This document shows, in pieces, positions 1 to 13,631 of a stretch of 64,000 nt of DNA. Position 1 is the stretch's first letter, and each line of letters starts with the position of its first letter. Location: positions 186,001 to 250,000 of the forward strand of contig PDHQ01000027.1 of NCBI GenBank assembly GCA_003339415.1, read 5' to 3'. Position numbers and translations under genes: made by a program. The stretch comes from Ophiocordyceps camponoti-saundersi (nom. inval.). Taxonomy: Eukaryota; Ascomycota; Sordariomycetes; Hypocreales; Ophiocordycipitaceae. The notes beneath the pieces were generated by a model. That model worked only from the letters and a program-made list of their open reading frames with translations. It ran no database searches and was not told the origin of the DNA.

Positions 1-43
1 TAAAAGAGGTGCTAATAAGGGAGTGCCTTTTTAAAAAGGGCAC

Positions 44-659
44 TTTAGTAGCAGTAAAGGACACGCCTTAAGAGAAATAACGCTAAACTAAAATAATATA
101 TTATTAGGAGTATATATAAACTATAATTAAATAGTCCCTTAAGTCCTTTTAGTTTTTAGATATTTTAATACTTAAGGACTAAAAAGGTAATAATAGTAAG
201 ATAAGGGCTATCGCTAAGTATATAGCGTAGTTTAGTTTCCTTATTAGAAGAGCTAAATTAAGTAAGAATTAGTCGTTAAGCTTATCTTCTTAGCTATCTT
301 AAAAGTTATATATTATAAATTAAATTTTAAAAAAAACTTAAGGTAAAAATTTTACTAAATAAAATTATAACTTTATTTTAAATTTTATATTTTTATATCT
401 TAAATTACTAATTTAAATATATATTCTAAAATTTTTAATATTTAATTAAATAATTCCTATCTTCCTTTCTTTTTCTTTTTTTATTTTTATATAGGAAAAT
501 AACTTCCTATTATCCCCCTTATAGAGAATTACTATTTAGCCCCTCTCCTTATAGCTAGAGATCCCCCTTTATATTAGTTAAAGACTTTAGTTACTTAAGA
601 AGTTACGCCTTTTAAGTATCTACTATACTTACTTAAGGTATCTTTCTTCCCCTGCTAAA
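44..659 (+). repeat. 5' LTR of the Gypsy-type element
   Basis: This 616-bp direct repeat is paired with 20920-21535. Its ends TTTAGTAGC and CCTGCTAAA are near-complementary and were probably an inverted terminal repeat before mutation. The internal region that should hold the primer-binding site starts at 660, but it is too mutated to name the primer tRNA. Positions 1-43 lie outside the element and show nothing recognisable. Confidence 0.85.
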
Positions 660-1479
660 ACTAATCTCTAAGGCGTAATTTATTAAGCTTTAATAACTAA
701 AAAAAGTAATATTAAGATAATAGCTACCCCTTATAGATTATAATAAACTAATTAGAAGGTTAAAAGATAAGTTATATTTTTAGTATTAGCGAAAAGAACT
801 CTATTTTCGGATATAAGCTAGTTACTTATATAATTATAACTAAAGTAAAAGTTAGTAAAGAAGTAAAAGTTATTTAATACGATTAATTAGTATAAAGACC
901 GCTTATAAGGTAATACCCTTATAAGTTATATTAGACGAGAAAAATAATAGCTAAATTAAGGTTAAACTATAAATAAAAACCGCGATCTTACTTTACTAAC
1001 TTATTTTTAGGAATATTACTCCCTTAGGAAGAAAATCCGGGATACTAAATAACTATAATTACTTAATTAATAATTAATTACTATTATAATATAATATTAA
1101 TAGCTTATAGACGGTTTTTTTAAGTAAATTAATTTTATATATACTTTTCTAGCTTATCTTTATCTTTTATAAGCTTTTTTACTTTAGCGTCTTATCTCTT
1201 CTATTCTTTATTTTCTCCTAAGCTTATATCTTATATTATTATCTAATAAATATTATTCTTATCTCTTCTTTTTTTAAAATAGCTATATTATAATAAAATA
1301 TTATTTTATTATAAAACTAATTACCTTACCCTTTTAAGATTTATACCTCTTTTTCTTTTAAAAACTTAGCTTAACTAATTAATTATACCTATTCGGCTAG
1401 TCTTAATAATATAGAAATTAAAATAATAACTTTTAAAAATAAGATAATTAAGAAAACTTAAATTATTAATATTTAGCTA

Positions 1480-2460
1480 GCTTTACTACCTATTATAAAG
1501 TTTACTAGTTAAAATATAACTAAGTTTCTTAACCGCTTTAAAAAAGAGATAAAAAATATAAATATTAAAAACGTTATAATAATCGAATAGCTTAAAGATT
1601 ATATTAACGATAAAGAAATAATAAACGTAAAGATCTTAACTAAAAACTAGCCTTAGGAGATAGCTAAGAGTATTATAATTAAATATTATAGCGTATTAAA
1701 CTTAGCTTAAAAAAGTATTTTAGACGAAAAGATTAGGAACTATAATATAAAGAAACTTAAGATTATAAAATAAGTTTTTAATTAAATCTAAACTTACGAT
1801 TATCTTTATTATAGAAAGTACGGAACTAACTATAAGCTTATTATTATTAAATTTAGAAATATTTTCAATACCTTACTAAAAAAAGTTTAAGTTAGAATTC
1901 TTAAAAAGAATAATTCTGCTTATAAAGATATAGTGGCTATACTTTATAGCTAGCTTATAAAAAATATCTAAGGCTACCTTAAACTTTATCTTAAAGATTT
2001 ACGCTATTAGCTTATTATAAATCTTTATAATTAAAAGCTTTGTTAAAATTAAGAAAAAGCTATTAAGCTTTTTCTAGAAAAAAAGCGACTAATAACTAAT
2101 AACTTTAGAAAAGATTTATAAAAAAACCTATATAAAGATTATTAATAAGGGGTAGTATAGTAACCCTAAGAGCGCAACTATTAATAACTTAGCTAGGTAA
2201 ATAAGTACTCTCTTTATTAACTTAGCTAATATATAAGATAATATTTATAGCTTAGCTAATAAGGTTAAGAATTAGAATACCTTAACTTACGAAACTTAGT
2301 AAGGTAAATCCTTTATTATTACTAATATTATAATATATAAAATAGATAAATTTAGTAATAAATTAAATATTAATATAATCTTAAGTAAAAAGGGTTATAA
2401 GTACTATTATTATAATAAACTTATTTACTACGCTAATAATTATTTTTTAGTAACTTATAA
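1480..2460 (+). pseudogene. Gag relic of the Gypsy-type element
   Basis: From 1498 the + strand reads KFTS*NITKFLNRFKKEI, which resembles the conserved core of fungal retrotransposon Gag proteins; the single stop is TAA where CAA is expected. Around 2391-2445 there is a tyrosine-rich stretch (TAT codons) that could be a CCHC zinc knuckle whose TGT codons were mutated. This zinc-knuckle reading is inference. Many TAA/TAG stops make the frame non-functional. The boundaries are approximate. Confidence 0.5.
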
Positions 2461-2899
2461 TAAAAAACTAAGCTTTGCTTATTATAACCTTAAAACTAGA
2501 GAGCTTTTTTTTAAATTATATACTTTCTATATTATTATATTACTAACTTTTCCTTATAAATTTATTAGAGTAGGAAGCTATATTAAATATTTATTAATAT
2601 ATTAAGTTAAGAATTAGCTTAGATTTTTTATATTAAACTTAATCCTAAAAGTTAAAAGCCTTACTATTAATAACTATAATTAGTCTTTAAATAAGAAAGA
2701 ATAAAAGATAATTTTAGCTTTTATAAATTATAATAATATAGCTAGATAAACCCTCTTAGCACCGCTTAAAAATAAAAACCTAGTACTTATTATATCTCTT
2801 ATTATTATATAGCGGAACTTAAGGCTATTAGATTAAATAGTTAGAATTAACTTTATTTAAGCTATAGTTAACGCTTATAAGCTTAAGCGCCTAAAAGTT

Positions 2900-5800
2900 A
2901 AAGAGAGCTTAACTAAGGATAAGGTCTTATAAACCCCTTCCCCTTCTAGTATTTTATAATTTATTAATAAATTAACTTTAACTACTTATACTTAGGAAAT
3001 TACGTAATAAAAATAAGCTATTATTAAGTAAAAGAAAATCTAAAATAAAGCCCTTTTAGCTACTACTTACTTATATCTTAAAATAAAAGTTATTAACTAA
3101 TATAATAAGATTACTAATTTAATTATAAATAAAATTATTAGAAAAAAGGTTTTAGTTTAACTAATAAACTTAATTATAATAAACCTAGAACTTAATATTA
3201 AAATCTCTTAAATATTAGCTAATAAGGCTAAATACCTTAATTATAAAACTTTTAAATTTAAGGAAACTCTATTAAGAAACTAGTTAATTAGCCCTTAACT
3301 AGCTAAGCTAGCTTTAATATAATTAATATTATTATAATTCCTAAATATATAAACTATTTTCTTAACTATAGCTTTATATTTTTCTTTAACGATATTTACA
3401 CTAAGCTAAATATAAACCTTATTATCTTTAAAAATAATTATATTTTAATAAAACTATTTAATCGTTATACTCTTAAGAAAATTATATATAAAGAAAATAG
3501 AGAAAACTATATTATAAACTTAGAAATTTTTATCCCTAAGAATCTTAAGTTTCCTCTAATACTTATATTTAGACCCCTTAGTATTTATATATATATATTA
3601 TTTTTTAATACGCTATAAATAATATAAAACCTTCCTTATATATAGGTTCGCGTTAGCGGTATAAATATTACCCTTATATTAGCATTTCTTAATATAAAGG
3701 CTAAAACGAATATTATTACCTCTCGCTACGCCCGCGAATTTAACCTTAAATATTACCCTATCTCCGTTAATATAATATCTTTTAATAAGAAATTAACTTA
3801 GTTAGTAGCTATCTTAAATATTTCTATCTTTATAAGTCTTATCTATATACTTATTTAAATCTTTATTTATTATAATAATATACTTATTTTTTTAATTTAA
3901 GTATATTATTTATTCGCCTTACTTAGCTAATATTTAATTACTAAATAAGGACTAAGGATCTTTATACTTAGTATATTTTTAAATTAACTTAAATTATCAC
4001 CCTTATAATAGGATTACTTATATAAGATAATAAATAACTTATCCCCTTCCTAAGCTTAGCTTTTATTAATATTATTATATTAGCTATTAAAAATAGTGGT
4101 AACTTTCTTTAATAAGGATTAGGGCCCCTTCTTATAGGGAAAAGGGAGGAAAAGGGGTCGGCACCTTAAGAGGTAATAATCTACCGAGAAAAGGAGTTAA
4201 TTTTCTTTATTTTAAATAAAATTATATAAAATAGAAAAAATAATTAAGTAATTATATAAGCTAATAAATAGTAAAATATTACTAACTAAGACTTAAATAA
4301 GATTAACTAATAATAAATTAACTAAGAGTATATTATAATATTATTTTTATTAACTAAAATATTATTCGATATTTTAAACTTATTAAATAAGAAAGGAGAT
4401 ATAAAAATAAAAGCTAAAGCCGCTTAAATACTCTTAATTATCTAATAAGAGGAAACTAATAATAATAAAATACGCTTTTAATTAGTAGCTTTTATAAATA
4501 TAATATATAAAAAGAAAGCTAATAAAAAGGTACCTAGTAATAATATCTGCTTAGATAAATTTATCCTAAAAGGTAATTTTAGCTAGAAAGCTAAGAAATA
4601 AAATATAATTAAAAAAGATATTTATAGTAATAGATTATTTAATAAAGATATTATTAGTAAATTCTTTAAACTTATAAAAAATTATAAACTAACCCCTAAT
4701 TAATTAGTTAATATTTAAAAATAAATAATTATAATATTATCTAATAATAAATAAGCTATATTATATACTATACTTATTAATAAAGAGGCCGCCTTAGCTT
4801 AGGATTATAATAGGAAAAGATAAGTAAATTAATTAATCGCGCCTCTTATTACGTTTAAAGTTATTAAGTATAAGGTATAATAAGTAAAGCTAGTTAATAT
4901 CTTTAAAGCTATACTCTTATAAATAGTTAAATTACTTAAAAATAAAGTATAATATAGGGTTTTAAAACTTAATTACGCCTCCTATTATAATTACTATATA
5001 ATAATAGCTAAAAAAGATAAAGGGGTTCGGCTTATTAACTTTATAATAATACTTAATAGCTATATTATATAAGATACTAACCCGCCCCTTTATATTAATA
5101 AGTTTAGTAAATAATTTATAATATATAAGGTTTTAATACTCCTAAACCTCTTTTTAAAGTATAATTAAATATTTTTAAACTTAAAAAGCTAAGATTATAT
5201 AATTTTTATAATACTAATTAGTCTCTTCTATTAATATATTATACTAATAGGAGCTATAAACTTAGTAAGTTAATTTATAAGGGTTATATAATAAATATTA
5301 TTTAATTTTATCTTAAAAGTTTATAATATTTTTATAAATAATATCTTTATTAAAAGATTAAAAACTATATATAATAATAAGGAAATAAAGCTAAGAATTT
5401 AATACTTTATCTATAAATACCTTATTAATATTAATAAGGTCCTTATTAATATTAAGCTAGTAAGCTATATAATTACTAAGAAGAAATCTCGCTAGTGCTA
5501 AGAATTAATAAAACTTATAAGGTTTATAATAAGCTTTTATAAGAGGAAGCTAGTTAACTATAAAGTTAAAAAATTTAAAAGCTAGGTTACTTATAACTTA
5601 ATTTATTAATTAGATATTTCCTAAGCTTAGTAAGCTTTTATTAGATCTAAATCCTCTAGTTTATTTAGATTATAAAGCTGCTAATATCCCTATTAAAAAA
5701 AGACGCCCCCTAAAAGTAGATAGCGGAATACTCTAAAGCTATAAAAAACCTTAAGGCACTATTATTAGATCCTTAATTCCTAATATTACTTAATTTAAAA

Positions 5801-6322
5801 CTAAATTACGGGGAAATTATCTTTATATATAATATTAGCCTTATAAGATAGGGAGCGGTTTTATTATAAGAAGTTAAAAAGATTAGATAAATAGTTAAGT
5901 TTAAAAGCGGTATATAAAACCCCGCGGAAGCTAAATATAATATAATAAAAAGGGAATATAAAGCTATATTATATATTATAAGACGCTTATAACTTTATCT
6001 TTATAAGGTTTATTTTTACCTTAAAACGGATATATAAGTCTTAGTTAACTAACTTAAAGGGTTCCTTAAAGATATTCTTAAAGCTATAATTACTAGATAA
6101 GTTAGCTATATCTTTTTATTTAATTTTACTATATATTTTATTATTAGAAATAAAAACCTTATTATAGACGCCTTATCTTAGAAGCTAATTATAAATATTA
6201 ACCTTTTCTTATTTAAAAACTTTATAAACTTATACCTTAATATAGTAATTATATAATCCTCTAATTAAATACTTTCCGATAAGTATAGTTAAATTATAGC
6301 TTTTTTAAGTAAAATAGAGAGG
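2900..6322 (+). pseudogene. Pol relic, first part: reverse transcriptase and RNase H
   Basis: Gypsy reverse transcriptase is recognisable at 5010-5103, where the + strand reads KKDKGVRLIN and then LNSYII*DTNPPLYIN, matching the usual KKDG.LR..VDYR.LN..TIKD..PLP.I pattern. The catalytic YxDD box survives as FINNIFI at about 5334-5354. RNase H is visible around 5819-5864 (ending GAVL). The DALS*K remnant of the ADALSRK motif, which ends RNase H in these elements, lies near 6155-6190. The protease segment upstream (about 2.9-4.5 kb) is not individually recognisable. The frame is broken by many RIP-type stops and is interrupted at 6328 by a nested LTR element. Confidence 0.8.
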
Positions 6323-6327
6323 CTTTT

Positions 6328-6541
6328 TATAAAAGATTAGTTTATAACTAATCGTAGCTAAATAAGGGGGATTATAGCGGATATATTTAGGTCTTCCTAA
6401 TAGCGCTTAGTTATCGCGCGAGGTATATAGCTAGCTTAAGAAGGGGGCTTCTCTCCCTTCTTCTTCCTCTCTCTCTTTAATAGCTTTAATTATAACTCTA
6501 CCTTAGCTTATTTCTATAGTTACTTTAGTAAGACCTTTATA
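6328..6541 (+). repeat. Left LTR of the small nested element
   Basis: The 214-bp repeat matches 7898-8111 with mostly transition differences. It includes a pyrimidine-rich tract (about 6448-6480) and ends CCTTTATA. Confidence 0.85.
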
Positions 6542-7897
6542 TTAATTAAAGCTCCTCTTACCGCTAACCGAATATAAGAGTAAGATTTTAGTATAGAATA
6601 CCGTTAAATTTTACTTATATTAGAGCCGCTTTCGGCTTATTCTAGCCTAAACTCTTAGCTAGCCGCTATATATACTAAATTTACGATTAACGGAGCTATA
6701 ATTAAGGAGCCTAAGTCCTAGTTTTACTATATCTTTTCTTATTTCGGCACCTTTTAGTAGATATTCTTTCCGTATATTATTATAGCTATAGATTTTTCTT
6801 TCTAGCTTAAAGCTTTTTTAGCGTATATCTCTAAGCTTTTCGGGGAGAGTTATAAAGAGCGCTAAGTAGGTCTTTCTTTAGTTAGGATATATTAGGGGCT
6901 ATTAGAGCCCCTCGGAGAATATATTATAAAGTAGGAATATACCCTTTTTAAGGCTAGACTATTATACTAATCTAATTACGCTAGAATTATTCTACTCTTA
7001 TCCGGGCTATATAAGGAGCTATAAGAGCGCTTAGATTATAAGAACTAGCTTATAACGTACGCGGCCTTTACTAGCTTTCTCTGAGGCTTTAATAAAGTAT
7101 TTAGTTTTAGGAATATTCCTAACGCGCTAGTTAATTTGCCGCCCCCCTTTTCTACTAACCTAATAGATATCGCGTTTATATAATCTTATTTTAGTATTAT
7201 TAAGCGCTAATATTATTATTAGTATAATTAGATTAGTTATTTTAAGCGTAACTATTTAAAGCTTTATAAGTAAACGAGGATATTAGGGTTAGGGCTTTCT
7301 ATAAGTAAAGCGAGGTAGTTAGAGGTAAATTTAAAATATTTTAATTAAGGGGATAATAAATAAGGAGGGATAAGTATACGCTAAATATTATAGCCCGGGT
7401 AATTTCTAGCTTTATTATATTACCTTATATAAGGACGGTCCGCGCGTAGCTTAAGCGCGTAAATTTATTAGTAAATATATACCGTAGTTATATTACGCCC
7501 CGGCTTATAAACTAGCGTTAGCGGTATATAGTAATAAATATATAGCTAGCTTTACTATTTACCGTAATCGGGTTATTCTCTAAGCTTCTTATAACCGGCA
7601 CGGTATTACTTAGTTTTATATATTAGTTATATAAGTAAGTTTTTACTATTAGTATATAAGTTTATTAATTCTTACCTTAAGCGGTATTATAATTCTAAGC
7701 TTATTAGAATTTTCCTTATAAGGATCGGGGTTTAATTCCCCGGGCTATAAAGGAGCCTTTCCGCCCTCTTATCCTTATCTTTACGGAGGCTATTAAGCTA
7801 TCGGCTAGGAACTATATAGAGCGTATTACTAGCGTAATAATACGTAACTTTTCTATCCTACGCTTTTACCTCCTCGGCTAGCTTAAGGAGGGGGCTA
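6542..7897 (+). pseudogene. Degraded coding-like interior of the small LTR element (possible Gag-only)
   Basis: The interior keeps more CpG and reads on the + strand as stretches with charged and hydrophobic residues, interrupted mostly by TAA/TAG. At about 1.36 kb it can hold a Gag-sized protein but not protease, reverse transcriptase and integrase. I see no motif that names it; the Gag assignment rests on size and position only. It ends at the polypurine tract before the right LTR. Confidence 0.35.
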
Positions 7898-8111
7898 TAT
7901 AAGGGATTAGTTTATAACTAATCGTAGCTAGATAGGGGGGATTATAGCGGATATATTTAGGTCTTCCCGATAGCGCTTAGTTATCGCGCGGGGTATATAG
8001 CTAGCTCGGGAAGGGGGCTTCTCTCCCTTCTTCTTCCTCTCTCTCTTCGATAGCTTTAATTATAACTCCACCTTAGCTTACTTCTATAGTCGCCTTAGTG
8101 AGACCTTTATA
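7898..8111 (+). repeat. Right LTR of the small nested element
   Basis: The 214-bp repeat matches 6328-6541, is preceded by a polypurine stretch, and is followed by the CTTTT target duplication at 8112-8116. Confidence 0.85.
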
Positions 8112-8116
8112 CTTTT

Positions 8117-9315
8117 ATATATAAAAGCTTAAGCGTTCCGGAAATTTAAGATAATAGCTTTAACTTTTATAATAGCTAAAAATAAACTTTAAAAAAAGCT
8201 AATAAGGCTTAAATAGTATCCTTATTTAGTTATTAATAAAGAAAGATAATAAAGAGAGATTATAACTAAGTTTTATAAGTAAATAAGCTATAAAAAAAGA
8301 AATTATATATAATTTTATTAAAAAATACTATTAGTAGCTAAGCTTATAAAACTATATAAATATTACTATTTTAACTTATCCTATCTATTAGAAATTTAAC
8401 TTTTAATAACTTAGGGAACGCTTAGTTTTAATAGCTTTTAGTTAACTTTTTAAAAAAATTTATTTAAATATTTAATATATACTAATTAATTAAAGGTATA
8501 AGTATCTTCTAAAAATATATAATAATCTTACTAAATAGGTTAAGGTTACGCTAATAAGAGACCTTATTATAGCCGCTATAATAAAGTTTATATTTTTAAT
8601 TATTTACTATTATAAAATCTTATTTAAAGCTATAATAAATAATAGCCCCGAAGTTAAGTTTATATTTTAAATAATTTTTAAAAACTTTAGTATAAAAGTT
8701 ATTTTAATTTCTAAATATAACTTTAAGGTAAACTTAGTTATTAAAGTTAAGTATTAGTTAATCTTTTTAGCTTTTACGAAAATAGCTTAGGAAATAAGAA
8801 AATAAGTTAAGTTTTTACCTTAAGCTATCCTAGCTAACTGTATAGCTATTAAAAACTTATATAGAATATCGGTATTTTACCTTATTTATAAATAAAAGCT
8901 AGTCTTACCTCTTAAGGTTAAATACCTTACTTAGCGCCTTATTAACTAAAATAAGATATAGGAACTATTTAATCTATTAATAATATATATAAAAATATTA
9001 AGGAGGAAGAAAAAAGATATAAAAAAAGCTAAATTTTAAATTATAACTTATTAATAATATCTCGCTTAAAAGATAAATAATAATAATAAGTATAAATTTT
9101 ACTTTAAGAATTTTAAAAAAAGAGACCTTATCTTTTACTATAGTATATAATAAGCTACTAACTTTAGAAAAGTTACTAAGTTACGAATAAAATAGAATAA
9201 ACCTTATAAAGTAATATTAAAAGCTAAAGTTACTAGAAATTACTATTTAAAAATATTAAATAAGATTAACTTTAAAAGAATAGTTTTTAAGGATTATCTT
9301 AAAAGGTTCTATTAA
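8117..9315 (+). pseudogene. Pol relic, second part: integrase including the C-terminal domain
   Basis: This continues the pol frame beyond the nested insertion. The end is clear: from 9178 one uninterrupted frame reads KLRIK*NKPYKVI, then NYYLKILNKINFKRI, and ends LKRFY followed by TAA at 9313-9315. It matches the integrase C-terminal signature KLR..W.GPY.V.....TYYL..LDGT......LKRFY found in many fungal Ty3/Gypsy elements. The single in-frame TAG is where TGG (W) is expected. The catalytic DDE residues further upstream are not individually recognisable. Confidence 0.75.
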
Positions 9316-12300
9316 GCGGAAAATAGATAATAGTCTTTTAACTTTAATAACTAGCTTTTATAAAAAAAGGACCTACCCTTATTATAGCGACCTTTTTTAT
9401 AGCTAAAGAGGAAGTTAACGCCGAAATATATAAAGTTTAGGATTTAAATACTAAAGCTTATAATTAAATAGTTTTAAGAAGCTATATATCTTCTAGTAAT
9501 TAGAATAATAAAGTAATTATTAGAGATAGTCTCCTTAATATTTAAACTAAGCTAAAAACTATACTTAAGGTTTAGCTCCCTTAGATTACTAAGGTATAAA
9601 AAGCCCTTTATATTAAAGCTATTTTATAGTTACTATATAGGCTTTAAAACCCTAACCTCCCTTACTTAATATTTATAAGGAGGAAGGGGAAGGTATTTTA
9701 ATATAGTTAATATATACGAATAAAGGTATAATAGTATAATAACTTTTTTTCTTATTTTAGCTCCTTTACTAGATTTTTATATTTATAATTAATTATTTTA
9801 CTTTAGTTTTAAGACTTTCTAAGCTTACTTTTTAATATTAAGCTATTTATTACCCTCTCTAAGCTTTAAACTATTATCTAAAAATAAGTTAAGTGCGTTT
9901 TTAACTAAGCGAGGAGCGACTTAAGGATTTAAATAATCTTTATACGCTATAAATTTAATAAAAATATCTTTACTATTTACGAAATAACCGGATATTTATA
10001 AAACCTTATTATCTTCTATATTAATAAAGTATTTAATATATTAACGTTAATTATAAATAGTAGCCTTAGTTCTATTTTAAATATAATTTAAATAGCTATA
10101 GCTTTTTTAGCTAAATATTAATATATATTTATAAAAAACGGTTAAAATATACTTTTTATAATAAATAATAGTTATAGTTTAAGATTATAAATAATAGCTA
10201 TATATCCTTAAATTATATTACTTAAAAATTAAAATAAGAAAAGCTTTAAAATATTTAAAGCGTTTACTTTTAATTAAATAGTTAAAAAAGGACCTTTCTA
10301 AGTACGCGATCTTAGTTAAGATATAAGTAACTTAAGGCGTCTTTATCGTCTCCTCTTAAAACTCTCTCTCCCTAACTTTAAGGAATTAATAAAGGAAATA
10401 TTTAAGAGGAGATATCCTAGCTATTTCCTATTTTATAAAGGCTAGAATATCCTTAAGGACCTCTTCGCGGAAAGCTATCTTAATATAAATTAAAACGCTA
10501 AAATATTTAATATTAATACCTCCCTTATATTAGATTTTAAGGTAAATATAAACTTAGGTATAAGAATTTAGTTTTAATAATAGGGATTATTTAATTAAAA
10601 TACTTATATATATATATATTTTAAATAAGGAAAAGTTTTAAGCGTAATTTAGCTTTACTAAGCTAAGGTTAATAAAACGCTTATATCTTTTATATTTATT
10701 TTATAGAAAATAAAGTTATAAATATTTAAAAGATAGTTTTTTATTTTTTTAGCTTACTTTTTTTAGTTAACTTAAAAGCTATTATAATTAAAGTTTTTAT
10801 TATTAATATATTTAAGTTAAGTAAGTAAAGGAAGAAAAGATAAATAAAAAAGGAAAAGATAAGAGTAAAGCTAATAGCTAGCTAATAACTATTCCTTTCT
10901 AATTAGGAAAAAGCCTTTCTTACACTTTTTTTTATAATATCGCGATATTAACTAAAATATATTATAGTAAGCTTAATAATTAAAATAGAGAGTAATAATA
11001 AAATAAAGTAACGCGTTTTCCCTTTTCTCTTATATATACTCTTTTTTTCCTTTATTATAACTATTTAATTAAAGATACCTATATACGCTATATATTATTA
11101 ATTTTAAATTATTAATAAAATAGAATTATTAGATTTAAATATTAAGCTTAATAAAAGAGTAAATATTAAGCTTAAAGGAATATTTTTTAATAATAGAAAT
11201 AATAAGTTTAAAATTACTATAATAATTTATAATAAGGTAATAATAAGGCCTAGGTTACTAAACCTCTTATTCTTAGTAATAACCTTTAATTTTACCTAAA
11301 CTTTTAATTATAAGTAACCCCCTTAGTTTATAAGGCATATAGTTTAGCTTAAAAAATATATTAAGCTTTTTATAAATAAAATTAAATACTTAAACGCGTT
11401 CTAAGTTAGCGAGAAAATCGCTAAAGTTATACTTTTTAATAATATCTTAAATTAGGACTATTATATTAATAATATTAGGCGTTTTATTTTTAAAGCGTAA
11501 AAACGATAATAAATAACTAGCTTTAAATTAAAAGCTATACTTAAGATTTTAAATAAAGGGATCGAGGATAAAGTATATTTATTTATATTTTTAATAGTAA
11601 TTATAATACCTCCTAATATTAATAAAGTTACTAATATATTATTTAGGAAGAAATTTAATTATATTATATTAAAGTTTAATTTAAAATAAGAATTAAATAA
11701 TTACCCCCTTTTAGGTAGTATAATTAATTTTAAAAGAAGTAATATAAACTCTAGGTATTACTAAGGTAGCTTTTTCTATAATTAGAAAGCTTAGATTTTT
11801 TACTATTTTAATTTAATAAATCTAAAGCGTATATTAAGAATAAAGAGGGCAATAGTAGCTTAAAAAGATATCTTAGTTAAAATTTAGGGAAATTACCTTT
11901 TTTACTATATTTTTATCCCTAGGACTTATTAGAAAAGAGTATTCGAATATAGATATTTAGCTTTTAATATATTTTAGCACTAAGCCTAAGGTTTCGTTTA
12001 GCTTAAAGTTAATATATATATTAATAGCTTATCGAATAAGCGTAAGATAAGCTTAAAATAGTTTAGACTAGAAATTAAAGCGCCCCTTATTTTTAAAATC
12101 TTATTAAAAAATTAAGCTATTTAAACTTAAAATAGCTATAAGAACTTATATAACTAATTAATTAATAAAGCTATTAGTAATCTTTATACTATTAAGGTAA
12201 ATAAACTAAATATTTAAAAATCTAAGTAGTTTAATTTTTTAGGAGATAAATATAACTTTAAACTAAAAAGCTAGTAAAATTATAAGAAGCTTATAATTAA

Positions 12301-13330
12301 ACTAAAAATAAGCTTAATAATATTTAAATACTTATATTTTAAAATCCTTATCCCTTATTACTAAATCTTTAAGGAATTCTAAATTATTACGCTTAGAATC
12401 CTTATTAGTAATTTTATATAAAAGGACTATATTACTATATTATACTTAAGCGCTATAAAGATTAAATAATAGCTTTAGGATAATTAGGAAAAATAGTAAA
12501 AGCTTAATATTAACGATTTTAATATAAGTAAAGGGGCTAGGGATAAAGAGATTTATAATAAAGAAGAGAATAAGGAGGAAAATAATAAGGCTTACCTTAA
12601 GGATAAACTTATAAATAACTAAAATATTAATTAAATAGTTCTATTATCTAGCTTTTTATTTTTACTTAAAACTAATAACCTAGCTACCTTAAAAGGTCTT
12701 AAGATAATAGCGGAAATATAAGATAAGATAAAAATTAAAACTAAAGCTATTAAGAAGCTTATTAATATTATAAAAAAGGAGAAACTTAATAAGGCGAAGA
12801 AAATAGCTTTTTCGAAATTAATAAGTAAGCTATAGCTTAGGAATAAAAACCTAACCTTATTATAATTAGCTTTTACCTTATAGCGTAGTTTTAGGAAAAT
12901 AGTAAAAATAAAGCTAAACTAATTAACTAAAAACTTACTAGCTTAGAGGAAAAGTATTAAAAGAAAAATATAGGAAAAAAATATAAAAACTTTAAAGCTA
13001 ATAAAGTTTACTTATTATAGTTTAGCTAAGAATCTAAGGGTTTAGCCTAGCAAAGGCCTTATTATAGCTAATATAAGAAAAGAACTAGTTAATCCTAATC
13101 CCCTTAATTTTAAAATTAAAAAGGTAATCCCTTATAAAAATTATATAGCTTAGAAAGATAATTATAGCCTAGTATATTAGGGGAAATATTTTACGCTTAA
13201 TTTTATAAGATTAATTATAATATATATTAAGAGAGCGCTTATTAAAAATTAGCTTAAGATATTAAAAACGATTCTAATAGTTTTAGAAACCGGTATATTT
13301 ATTAGCTTATAGCTCCTAAGATTTATATAT
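9316..13330 (+). other. Unexplained 4-kb segment between integrase and the second nested element, with a coding-like relic
   Basis: An ordinary Gypsy element would reach its 3' LTR soon after integrase, but here about 4 kb follow before the second insertion and about 315 bp more after it. Roughly 11.4-13.2 kb is coding-like on the + strand, with long runs interrupted only by TAA/TAG and an acidic Glu/Asp/Asn-rich part near 12.53-12.62 kb. It may be an additional ORF of the retrotransposon or another, unrecognised insertion. No domain could be identified. Confidence 0.35.
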
Positions 13331-13631
13331 TATTAAATAGTCTTTACACGTACGTATAAGTAAGAGAAAGTAAAGGTAACCTATATTAAGTATAATTAGA
13401 GATAGATACCCTTCCTTTATCGTACGAGGAAAAGCGGCTATATAGCTAAATAATACTCTACTTCTATACCCTCCTTCTTCTTATCTAAGCTACCTCCTAC
13501 CTCTTAAGTCGTACAAGGCATAACTTAAGTAATAATATATATTTCGTTAAAGGCTTCCCTATATTTATACTATCCTCTATATATATATTATATAGTAAAT
13601 ATAAAAAGGTATAGAGAGATAATATTTAATA
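13331..13631. repeat. Left LTR of the 7.27-kb nested element
   Basis: This 301-bp direct repeat is paired with 20304-20604. It contains the TCGTACGAGG motif near 13418 and a run of TA-rich sequence before its right end. Confidence 0.8.

Larger units (their letters stand above)
6328..8111 (+). mobile_element. Small nested LTR element with a 5-bp target duplication
   Basis: Two 214-bp direct repeats (6328-6541 and 7898-8111) flank about 1.36 kb. They begin TATAAAAGATTAG and TATAAGGGATTAG and both end CCTTTATA, consistent with TGTAAGGG...CCTTTACA before RIP. The 5 bp on each side, 6323-6327 and 8112-8116, are both CTTTT, a perfect target-site duplication. A polypurine stretch AAGGAGGGGG (7884-7893) precedes the right LTR, giving + orientation. 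The insertion falls in the host element's pol, between RNase H and integrase. No reverse transcriptase fits in the interior, so it was probably non-autonomous. Confidence 0.87.
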
